Shown here: positions 8,457 to 15,870 of the stretch, piece after piece
Layout: the number at the start of each line of letters is the position of its first letter
Numbering within the stretch: the first letter of the stretch is position 1
DNA from: Salipiger sp. H15
Lineage (GTDB): Bacteria > Pseudomonadota > Alphaproteobacteria > Rhodobacterales > Rhodobacteraceae
Assembly (NCBI RefSeq): GCF_040409955.1
Contig: NZ_CP123385.1
Coordinates: 533,501 to 597,500, forward strand
DNA: 64,000 bases
Direction of reading: 5' to 3'
Notes under the pieces: generated by a model
Told to the model about the DNA's origin: nothing
The model's input: the letters and a program-made list of their open reading frames with translations, nothing else
Databases searched by the model: none
Program-made: the position numbers and the translations under genes

Positions 8457-9383
8457 ATGAATGAGCCGCGGAACAGCCTGCCCCTCGAGAAGCTGGTGCA
8501 GTCGATGACTGTCCTGGCCGCGGTCTATCGCCAACAAAGCTTTGCCGGGGCCGCGCAGGAACTCGGGCTCGATCCCAGCGGTGTCAGCCACCGCATCCGC
8601 TCGCTCGAGGAGGCGCTGGACCTCGTGCTCTTCGAGCGCACCACGCGCCGGGTGCATCCGACGCGCGCCGGCACGCTGCTCTGCGGCGCGGCGGTGCGCA
8701 GCCTCGACGAGGCGGCGCGGGCGCTCGACGCGGCGCGGGACCTGCGGTCGGAGACCTCGATCCGCCTGTCGGTGCTCAGCGCGCTGGCGATGAAATGGCT
8801 GATCCCGCGGATGCCGGATGCGCAGCGGGCGGGCTTCGATCTTTCCGTCGACGTGCGCGAGGAGCCGGTGAGCTTCGAGACCGGCGATGTCGACGCGGGC
8901 TTCCGCTTCGGGGCCGGCCCCTACCCGGGGCTGCACGCGACCCGGCTCGCCCCCTGCGACCTGCAGCCGGTCATCGGCAGCCGGATGATGCGCAACAGGA
9001 AGCCTGACGAAACGCTCCTGCGCGATGGCCGCACGCCGCTCCTCGGCGCGCGCGGCGCCGAGAAGTTCGGCACCGACGGGACCTGGGCGGATTACTGGCG
9101 CCTGCTGGGCCGGGACGCGGACAGCCCGAACCCGAGGATCGGCTTCGACCGCTCGGACCTCGCGATCCAGGGCGCGGTCGGCGGGCTCGGCATCGCGCTC
9201 GGCCGCACGCTGCTGATCGAGGACGACATCCGCCACGGGCTGCTGCTGCCGGTCGGGCCAAGGATGAGGGCGACGAGCGCCTGGTGGCTGGTGACCACGC
9301 CCGAGCTGGCCGGGACCGAGGGGATGCAGCTGCTCCGCGCCTGGCTGAAGGAGCAGATCCGGCTGACGCTGCTCGCCTCATAG
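8457..9383 (+). CDS. LysR-family transcriptional regulator
   Basis: 308 residues. The N-terminal winged helix (AAVYRQQSFAGAAQELGLDP, SHRIRSLEEALDLVLFER) is followed by the periplasmic-binding-like effector domain. The layout and the motif MKWLIPRMPDAQ resemble the GcvA subgroup. It is divergent from the small membrane-protein gene, with 93 bases between starts, so that gene and the DUF1127 gene behind it are possible targets. The effector is unknown. Confidence 0.9.
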   Translation: MNEPRNSLPLEKLVQSMTVLAAVYRQQSFAGAAQELGLDPSGVSHRIRSLEEALDLVLFERTTRRVHPTRAGTLLCGAAVRSLDEAARALDAARDLRSETSIRLSVLSALAMKWLIPRMPDAQRAGFDLSVDVREEPVSFETGDVDAGFRFGAGPYPGLHATRLAPCDLQPVIGSRMMRNRKPDETLLRDGRTPLLGARGAEKFGTDGTWADYWRLLGRDADSPNPRIGFDRSDLAIQGAVGGLGIALGRTLLIEDDIRHGLLLPVGPRMRATSAWWLVTTPELAGTEGMQLLRAWLKEQIRLTLLAS

Positions 9384-9748
9384 GCGAACCCCCGCCCTTC
9401 CGCCGTTCCGCAACGGGCCAATCCTTTTGCACTCCGCGCGGTATTTGGGCTGATGCCCCGCGGAAAATGGCCGGTGGATACGAACGTGATAGCCGGGGCA
9501 CTATTTTCCAAAGCAACTCCCGGAACCCGTGCTAAGGTCATTTCCGGAAATCATGTCATGGCCCCCAACTCCGGCCGGGCCGCCGCCGATCCGAATTCCC
9601 GCACAGCCCATTCCACGCTCCTTCGGGAGCCGACTTTCAGTAGCCGAATTTCGCCGCGACTTCCGACCCTTTCCCGCCTGCCCGCCGCCCGCCGCCGGCC
9701 ACCTCCGGCCGCACCGCGAGCGGCCTGCGCGGACGCCACGAGGTACCG
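9384..9748. other. 365-base gene-free leader region
   Basis: I see no convincing gene here: open frames in both directions lack ribosome sites and family motifs. The region holds the promoter element described at 9479-9540, leaving about 210 bases between the -10-like element and the AraC start. That is an unusually long untranslated leader for this genome. Confidence 0.5.
9479..9540 (+). promoter_or_regulatory. shared 16-base box and promoter ahead of the AraC gene
   Basis: TACGAACGTGATAGCC (9479-9494) is repeated exactly at 10962-10977. In both places a CTA-containing -10-like element begins exactly 38 bases after the box (GCTAAGGT here). The geometry fits an activator site just upstream of -35, plausibly bound by the AraC-family protein encoded downstream. 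Confidence 0.55.
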
Positions 9749-10654
9749 ATGAACGCCCCTTTCGCCGAACCATCAAGCCATTCGAGACACAAGGATTCCC
9801 TTGGCTGCTCCCTCTCCGAGCTCCGGGTCGACCAGGTGCTTTCGACGCAGGACATGGTGTTCCGCCGCAAGGCTGCCGAGGGCCGTCACCGCAGCCATGT
9901 CGACACGCCCGCGCAGGACCGCGGCCTGCTGGTCGGGGTCTCGCTCGTCGACGGGCACAGGCGGACCGGCCATACCCGCGGCGGGCGCAGGGACAGAATA
10001 TTCGACAGCGGCGATATCTATATCCGCGACTTCGACGAGAATTATTCCGCCGACATGGACGGCTATTTCGACTTCTTCCTGATCGAGCTTTCTCCCGACT
10101 TCCTGAAGAACGCCGCCACGCTCACCGACCATGGCTGCGGCGATCTCGCGCGCATCCAGGCGCAGGAGGACCAGGTGCTGCGCCACCTCGCGCTGGCGAT
10201 CCTGCCCGCGCTCGCCCAGCCCGACGCCGCCGATGCGCTTTTCGTCGAGCAGCTCGCCGTCGCCATGGGCGCGCACCTGCTGCACCGCCACCGCGGCGAC
10301 GGCGCGACGCCCGGGGACGAGGCGCACCGGCTCGGCCCCGTCGCCATCCGCCAGGCGCAGGAGCTGCTGATGGCCGGGCTCGGCGAGCCGGCCTCGATCG
10401 CCGAGATCGCAAGAACGCTCGAGATGTCGCGCAACGGCTTCTTCAAGTCCTTCCGCGAGACGGTGGGCCTCTCCCCCTACCAGTGGCTGCTCAGCCAGCG
10501 GGTGGAGCGCGCGCGGCGCCTGCTGCTGACCACCGACCTGCCGCTGGTCGAGATCGCGCTGACCTGCGGCTTCTCGGACCAGAGCCATTTCACCCGCATC
10601 TTCAAACGGCTGGAGGGAACCTCTCCCGGCCGCTGGCGGCAGCGCAGCCAATGA
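9749..10654 (+). CDS. AraC-family transcriptional regulator
   Basis: 301 residues. The N-terminal ~190 residues are a divergent sensing domain, and the double helix-turn-helix lies at ~205-300 (SIAEIARTLEMSRNGFFKSF, then CGFSDQSHFTRIFKRLEGTS). The stop overlaps the UBP zinc-finger gene in ATGA. The electrophile-type hydrolase and dioxygenase genes follow in the same direction, and both its own promoter and the next one carry the same box. I therefore infer autoregulation and control of the module. The inducer is unknown, quinone or a related electrophile being the best guess from the neighbours. Confidence 0.9.
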   Translation: MNAPFAEPSSHSRHKDSLGCSLSELRVDQVLSTQDMVFRRKAAEGRHRSHVDTPAQDRGLLVGVSLVDGHRRTGHTRGGRRDRIFDSGDIYIRDFDENYSADMDGYFDFFLIELSPDFLKNAATLTDHGCGDLARIQAQEDQVLRHLALAILPALAQPDAADALFVEQLAVAMGAHLLHRHRGDGATPGDEAHRLGPVAIRQAQELLMAGLGEPASIAEIARTLEMSRNGFFKSFRETVGLSPYQWLLSQRVERARRLLLTTDLPLVEIALTCGFSDQSHFTRIFKRLEGTSPGRWRQRSQ

Positions 10655-10932
10655 GCGGGCCGAACATGAGCTGCGCGCACCTGGACCAGATCCTGCAGGA
10701 CCTGCCGACCGAGGAGGCCAAGCGCGGCGCGGTCTGCCCGGCCTGCGTCGCCATGGGGTCGGGCTGGTTGCACCTGCGCGTCTGCCGCAGCTGCGGGCAT
10801 GTCGGCTGCTGCGACAGCTCGCCCAACCGCCACGCCCGCGGCCACTGGGAGGCGACGGGCCACGCCGTCATCGCCTCCTTCGAGCCGCGCGAGCGCTGGT
10901 CCTGGTGCTTTGCCGACGACCTGCTTCTCTGA
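10651..10932 (+). CDS. UBP-type zinc-finger protein
   Basis: 93 residues built from a single ZnF-UBP domain. The metal ligands are visible in CAHLD near the start, then CPAC, then VCRSCGHVGCCDSSPNRHA and HWEATGHAV. In eukaryotes this fold binds the ubiquitin tail. Stand-alone bacterial copies are common next to stress and redox genes and have no settled function. It is translationally coupled to the AraC regulator, so a role as accessory or redox sensor of that regulator is possible but unproven. Confidence 0.82.
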   Translation: MSGPNMSCAHLDQILQDLPTEEAKRGAVCPACVAMGSGWLHLRVCRSCGHVGCCDSSPNRHARGHWEATGHAVIASFEPRERWSWCFADDLLL

Positions 10933-10961
10933 TCCCGGGAGCGCCTGACCCGCGCCGCGGG

Positions 10962-11021
10962 TACGAACGTGATAGCCCCCGAACACGCCTGCAAGATCGC
11001 ACGTCCCTCCTGCCCTAGCCT
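10962..11021 (+). promoter_or_regulatory. second copy of the 16-base box, promoter of the hydrolase operon
   Basis: The box TACGAACGTGATAGCC occupies 10962-10977. A -10-like CCCTAGCCT follows with its CTA 38 bases after the box, exactly as upstream of the AraC gene. The hydrolase start is at 11081, about 60 bases beyond. Apart from the box and the -10 position, the two promoter regions are not similar, which argues for functional conservation rather than recent duplication. Confidence 0.55.
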
Positions 11022-11080
11022 GAGGTCCTGCGGGCCCGCCCCCGGTGCGGCCCTTCCCTTCGGACCATGGAGACGGACCC

Positions 11081-11902
11081 ATGAGCTTTCTCACCACCTC
11101 GGACGGCGTGCAGATCTTCTACAAGAGCTTCGGCGAGGGGCGGCCCATCCTCTTCTCGCACGGCTGGCCGCTCTCGGCCGACGCCTGGGAGACGCAGATG
11201 CTGTTCTTCGGCTCGAGGGGCTACCGCGTCATCGCCCATGACCGGCGCAGCCATGGCCGCTCGCAGCAGGTATGGGAGGGCAACGACATGGACCGCTACG
11301 CCGACGACCTCGCCGAGCTGATCGAGGCGCTCGACCTCAGCGACCTCGTGCTGGTTGGCCATTCCACCGGCGGCGGCGAGGTGGCGCATTACCTCGGGCG
11401 GCACGGCACCGCGCGGGTCTCGGCGGCGGTGCTGGTCGGCGCCGTGCCGCCGCTCATGCTGCGCACCGAGGCGAACCCCGAGGGCCTGCCGATCGACGTC
11501 TTCGACAGCATCCGCGCCGGCGTCGCCAGCAACCGCTCGCAGTTCTTCCGCGACCTCGCCGTGCCCTTCTACGGCCACAACCGCGAGGGCGCCACGGTCA
11601 GCACCGGGCTGCAGGAGGCCTTCTGGCTGCAGGGCATGGCCGGGGGGATCAAGGGGCTCTACGATTGCATCCACGAGTTCTCGGAGGTGGACTACACCGA
11701 GGACCTGAGGCGCATCGACGTGCCGCTGCTCTTCATCCATGGTGACGACGACCAGATCGTGCCGATCGCCGCCGCCGCCGAGAAGGCGGTGAAGATCACG
11801 CCCAACGCGACGCTCAAGGTCTATGCGGGCGGCTCGCACGGGCTTGCCGAGACCGAGCCCGAGCGGTTCAACCATGACCTGCTCGCCTTCATCGAAGGCT
11901 GA
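11081..11902 (+). CDS. alpha/beta hydrolase, non-heme chloroperoxidase-like
   Basis: 273 residues from ATG 11081, preceded by GGAG at eight bases. The start codon was chosen on [20 protein letters not shown], the usual opening of the cofactor-free haloperoxidase family. The nucleophile elbow is [18 protein letters not shown] (Ser ~96), the acid residue lies in [12 protein letters not shown] and the histidine in [12 protein letters not shown]. Despite the name, these enzymes are mostly esterases or lactonases with a side perhydrolase activity. First structural gene of the module, and it sits behind the shared box. Confidence 0.9.
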   Translation: MSFLTTSDGVQIFYKSFGEGRPILFSHGWPLSADAWETQMLFFGSRGYRVIAHDRRSHGRSQQVWEGNDMDRYADDLAELIEALDLSDLVLVGHSTGGGEVAHYLGRHGTARVSAAVLVGAVPPLMLRTEANPEGLPIDVFDSIRAGVASNRSQFFRDLAVPFYGHNREGATVSTGLQEAFWLQGMAGGIKGLYDCIHEFSEVDYTEDLRRIDVPLLFIHGDDDQIVPIAAAAEKAVKITPNATLKVYAGGSHGLAETEPERFNHDLLAFIEG

Positions 11903-11986
11903 CGAGACCCGTAGATCGGCGCCGCGCGCCTTGCTATCCATGCGGGCAAGCCGCGCTACGCCGCGCAAGAGGACAGGAGGTCAGAC

Positions 11987-12931
11987 ATGCCTATCGGTGC
12001 GATACCCGGGCTTCACCACGTCACGTCGATCTGCAGCGACCCGCAGGCCAACCTCGATTTCTATGCCGGCTGCCTCGGGCAGCGGCTGGTGAAGAAGACG
12101 GTCAACTTCGACGCGCCCGACACCTATCACCTCTACTACGGCGACGCGGCGGGCACGCCGGGCACGCTGATGACCTTCTTCCCCTTCACCGACGCCGGAC
12201 CCGGCCGCGCCGGCCCCGGCATGGCGAGCGCCGTCGCCTACGCGGTGCTCTCCGCCGCCTTCGAGGGCTGGATGGACCGGCTCGCACTGGCGGCGGTGGA
12301 TTTCGACGGGCCGGTGGAGCGCTTCGGCGCGCGGATGCTGATGCTGCGCGACGCCGACGACGCGCCGGTCGAATTGATCGAGGTCGAGGGCGCGGGCGAT
12401 GAACTGGCGGGCTTCCATTCGGTGACGCTCTGGGAGGCAGATCCCGATGCGACCGCCCGCGTGCTGACCGAGCATTTCGGCTACAGCGCCGCGGGCAGCG
12501 AGACCACGGGCGGCACCGAGCGCCTGCGCTTCACCGCGGCAGGGTCGGGGCGCGGCTCGGTCATCGACATACTCCGCTCGGACGCGCCCACCCTGCCCCG
12601 CAGCGGCGCCGGCACCATCCACCACGTCGCCTTCCGGGCCGAGAGCGACGAGGTCCAGCTCGAGTGGCACGACCGGCTGGCCACCGCGGGCTTCGACGTG
12701 ACCCCGGTGATCGACCGGCAGTATTTCAACGCCGTCTATTTCCGCGAGCCGGGCGGCGTGCTCTTCGAGATCGCCACCGACCCGCCCGGCTTCGCCGTGG
12801 ACGAGGCGCCCGAGGCGCTCGGCACCGCGCTCAAGCTGCCGGAGGAATACGAGCCGTTCCGCGCGCGGCTCGAACGCGTGCTGCCCGAGCTGAAGCCCGC
12901 GCAGGTGTCCCGCCTCGGGTCGGCACGATGA
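11987..12931 (+). CDS. ring-cleaving dioxygenase of the VOC family, MhqO-like
   Basis: 314 residues made of two vicinal-oxygen-chelate halves. Metal-ligand candidates are His ~11 (LHHVTSICSD), His ~144 (GFHSVTLWEAD), His ~209 (TIHHVAFRAES) and a C-terminal Glu (VLFEIATDPPGF). The family includes B. subtilis MhqO, induced by methylhydroquinone and quinones. The gene overlaps the esterase downstream, reproducing the MhqO-MhqD pairing. The substrate is probably a hydroquinone or catechol, inferred from homologs. Confidence 0.87.
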   Translation: MPIGAIPGLHHVTSICSDPQANLDFYAGCLGQRLVKKTVNFDAPDTYHLYYGDAAGTPGTLMTFFPFTDAGPGRAGPGMASAVAYAVLSAAFEGWMDRLALAAVDFDGPVERFGARMLMLRDADDAPVELIEVEGAGDELAGFHSVTLWEADPDATARVLTEHFGYSAAGSETTGGTERLRFTAAGSGRGSVIDILRSDAPTLPRSGAGTIHHVAFRAESDEVQLEWHDRLATAGFDVTPVIDRQYFNAVYFREPGGVLFEIATDPPGFAVDEAPEALGTALKLPEEYEPFRARLERVLPELKPAQVSRLGSAR

Positions 12932-13602
12932 GACGCGCGGGCGCTCCCGCCAGCCGCGCCACGGCGGCGCTTGTGCTGGTCCACGGCCGCGGCAACTCGG
13001 CGGCGGACATCCTTGGGCTCGGCGAGGCGCTCGCCTTGCCCGATCTCGCCCTGCTGGCCCCGGACGCGCCGGGCCGGTCCTGGTGGCCGACGAGCTTCCT
13101 TGCGCCCGACGCCGAGATCGCCCCCTGGCTCGACCGCGGCCTCGCGACCCTGCGGGCCTGCGTGGCGGCGCTCGAGGACGAGGGCTTCGCGCGCGGTGCG
13201 ATCAGCGTCGCGGGGTTCAGCCAGGGCGGCTGCCTCGCCCTCGAATTCGCCGCGCGCGAGGGCGCCGGGCTTTCCGCCGCCTTCTGCTATTCGGGCGCGC
13301 TGCTCGGCACCGGCGACGGTGATGGCCCGCCGCGCGACGATCTCTACGGCTACGGCCCCAAGCGCTTCGACTATCCGCAGCGGCTCGACGGACTGCACGT
13401 CGACATGGGCTGCCACGAGCGCGACCCGCACATCCCGCTTGCCCGCTTCACCGAGAGCGCCGCGCAGATGCAGAGGCTCGGGGCCAACGTGACGCGCAGG
13501 GTCTACCCCGGCCTGGGCCATGCGCTGGCGCAGGAAGACGTCACCGCGCTCAGGGGCTGGCTCAATCGCGGAACGACGGGCGCGGAGGGCCGCGCCCGCT
13601 GA
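12928..13602 (+). CDS. phospholipase/carboxylesterase family hydrolase, MhqD-like
   Basis: 224 residues, starting at an ATG that overlaps the stop of the dioxygenase. It is a compact alpha/beta hydrolase: LVLVHGRGNSAADILGL (oxyanion region), VAGFSQGGCLALEFA (nucleophile Ser ~91), the acid near MGCHERDPHIP and His in YPGLGHALA. This subfamily neighbours VOC dioxygenases in quinone-response operons (MhqD). It would hydrolyse a ring-cleavage product or a thioester-type conjugate. Confidence 0.87.
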   Translation: MRRAGAPASRATAALVLVHGRGNSAADILGLGEALALPDLALLAPDAPGRSWWPTSFLAPDAEIAPWLDRGLATLRACVAALEDEGFARGAISVAGFSQGGCLALEFAAREGAGLSAAFCYSGALLGTGDGDGPPRDDLYGYGPKRFDYPQRLDGLHVDMGCHERDPHIPLARFTESAAQMQRLGANVTRRVYPGLGHALAQEDVTALRGWLNRGTTGAEGRAR

Positions 13603-13631
13603 GGCGCGGCGGGCGGGATACGCCTGTCCGG

Positions 13632-15779
13632 TCAGGCCACCGGGAAGGGATCGTCGAAATACCCGACCGTCACAGCCGGGTTCGAATAGGTGTAGTACCT
13701 CTCGTCCTCGAAAACCGGCGTGACCGGCCCGGCATTGGTGAAATTGCCCTCGCCGTCGTTCAGGATCAGCGAGACCTGCACCGGGATCGGATCGTCGGGG
13801 TCAAGGTCCTCGAGCCGGGGCACCAGCAGGAAGTCCAGATCCCCGTCGCCGTCGAAATCGCCGACGGCCACCGCCTCACCGACGATCCCGGGATCGAAGG
13901 ACTCCAACTCCAGCGCGCTGCGGTCAGCGTTCAGGCTGACCACCCGCAACCCCGGCTCGATGCCCTCGCGCGCGTCCACGAAGCCGGGCATGATGATCTC
14001 GGCCTCGGGATCGCTGTCGAAGTTCCCCGCGACCATGCGCCCGACATAATTGTCGTAGCTCAGCGGATAGGCCGGAGCCTCGGCCATGCGCCTGCCGGTT
14101 CCGTCGTTGAGATAGACATAGACCCCGGCCCCGTCGCTGACCGCCTGCATGAGGACGTCGTTGTCGCCGTCGCCGTCCATGTCGACGATGATCTCGTTCG
14201 TGCTGCCGTCGTCGCTGGGCGAGAGCGCCCCGGCCCTTGTGAAATGGTTGGTGCCGTCGTTCAGCATCACCACGACGCCGCTGACCTCGTTGCCGGCGCT
14301 GATCACCACGTCGAGGAACCCGTCGCCGTTCATGTCGCCGATCTGGCCGGGATTGCCGTTGTAGCCGAGGTAGGCCGGGGATGGCGGCAGCAGCTCGAAG
14401 CCCTGCTCGCCCCGGTTCTCGAAGACCAGCAGGCTTTCGGACCCGTAGGAGGTCGCGACGATGTCGATGTCGCCATCCCCGTCGAGGTCATCCGCGTCGA
14501 TGAGCTGCACCAGTTCCGAGATCGTCCCGCCGTTCTCGAAATAGGGATAGGTGCCGACGGTGATGGTGAAGACCTCGCTGCGCGGGTCCTCCTTGCTGAA
14601 GAGGCCGCCGCCGTCGTTGTGGTAGAAGGTCGTGGTCAGCTCGAAGTCGATGTCGACGGGCGCCGGCCGGTCGTTGCCCTCGATCGGGGTCAGCAGCGTC
14701 GCCCAGGCGACGAGAAAGTCGAGCCGCCCGTCCCCGTCGTAGTCCCGCGCGTAGCGATAGCCACGCGCGTCCGGCAGCGTATAGGGCTGCTCGGTGAACC
14801 CGCCCGCCCCGTCATTGAGCGCGATGTAGGCCACCCCGTCGCGGCCGTAGCGCAGGTCGAGCGATCGCGCCACGGGGCCCGGTCCGTCGTCCGGCCCCTC
14901 GACCGCGACGAGGTCGAGATAGTCGACGCGGAACGGCTCGCCGCCATCCCCCGCACCGGTGATTTCGATCGTGTCGCCCGCCTCGAGCCAGACCTGCGTC
15001 CCGGTCAGCGTGGCGGCGCTGGCGCGGTTCGCGATGGCACTGCCCTGCGTCGAGTCGAAGGCCGTGCCGAAGGCGTGGTCGCCATTGATCAGCACCTCCA
15101 TCCGCGAGACGCCGTCAGTCTCGTCGAAATAGCCGACGGTCAGGTCGAACCAGCCGGCCTGCGCGACCGTGTGGCGCGCCGAGGCCGTGCTGCCCTGGCT
15201 GTGCTGGAGCATGAACCCGCCCGAGGCCGCGCCGTTCCGCACCACCGAGAAGCCCGCGGTGATCTCGAAATCCTCTGCCTCCACCCGCAGGCTTTCCGGA
15301 ACGTGGGGCGCGCTGCCCGCGGAGATCTCGAGATAGTCGGTCCGCAGCGGCTCGCCGCCCTCCGCCGCGCCGCGCAGATCGAGGACGTCACCCGGCGCCA
15401 GCAGCAGCCCGGCAACCGTATGCTCGGCCCGCGCCGCGGCGGTGACGATGCCGCCCCCAGCGGTCGAGTCCCAGTCGAAGGCGTCGACGACCCTGCCGTT
15501 CACGAGGATCTCCATGTGCGACACGCCATCGCTCTCGTCGAAATAGCCGAGCGTCAGATCGTACCAGCCGGTCGCCCCGGTAAATAATCCACCGGCCTGC
15601 GACGCCGGTGCGGTGGCCTCGAGATAGCGCCCCCCGGAGGCGTGCGGATTCGACGCCGCGCGGAAACCCGCGCCAATGGTCAGGGCCTCGGCCTCGATAC
15701 GCCCGGCCCCCGGGATTCCCGCGGTTGGCGAGAAATTCGGGAAATCGAACATCGAAGAAGCGGAATAGGACATGGGCAT
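13632..15779 (-). CDS. FG-GAP/VCBS repeat protein with two N-terminal beta-sandwich domains (copy A)
   Basis: 715 residues, start at 15779 with GGAGGT six bases upstream. Residues ~22-150 and ~160-290 are two related modules, each with the phrase YFDE(S/T)DGVS and an EVLINGD- or EILVNGR-type strand, resembling CBM6/CBM35-like carbohydrate-binding sandwiches. From ~310 to the end come FG-GAP blades with Ca-binding loops DYDGDGRLDF, DLDGDGDIDIV, DMNGDGFLDVV, DMDGDGDNDVL and DFDGDGDLDFL, probably a beta-propeller. There is no N-terminal signal peptide. Export by a type I system or another leaderless route is likely for such Ca-dependent proteins. Tandem paralog of the next gene. Confidence 0.85.
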   Translation of the reverse strand: MPMSYSASSMFDFPNFSPTAGIPGAGRIEAEALTIGAGFRAASNPHASGGRYLEATAPASQAGGLFTGATGWYDLTLGYFDESDGVSHMEILVNGRVVDAFDWDSTAGGGIVTAAARAEHTVAGLLLAPGDVLDLRGAAEGGEPLRTDYLEISAGSAPHVPESLRVEAEDFEITAGFSVVRNGAASGGFMLQHSQGSTASARHTVAQAGWFDLTVGYFDETDGVSRMEVLINGDHAFGTAFDSTQGSAIANRASAATLTGTQVWLEAGDTIEITGAGDGGEPFRVDYLDLVAVEGPDDGPGPVARSLDLRYGRDGVAYIALNDGAGGFTEQPYTLPDARGYRYARDYDGDGRLDFLVAWATLLTPIEGNDRPAPVDIDFELTTTFYHNDGGGLFSKEDPRSEVFTITVGTYPYFENGGTISELVQLIDADDLDGDGDIDIVATSYGSESLLVFENRGEQGFELLPPSPAYLGYNGNPGQIGDMNGDGFLDVVISAGNEVSGVVVMLNDGTNHFTRAGALSPSDDGSTNEIIVDMDGDGDNDVLMQAVSDGAGVYVYLNDGTGRRMAEAPAYPLSYDNYVGRMVAGNFDSDPEAEIIMPGFVDAREGIEPGLRVVSLNADRSALELESFDPGIVGEAVAVGDFDGDGDLDFLLVPRLEDLDPDDPIPVQVSLILNDGEGNFTNAGPVTPVFEDERYYTYSNPAVTVGYFDDPFPVA

Positions 15780-15870
15780 TGAAGGACCTCCCTGATTGCT
15801 TCAGCACGTCGCATCCGGTCACGCGCAGCCAGTGCCGGTGGCCCGGAATGCGCCGCTCGGCCCGGACCTC

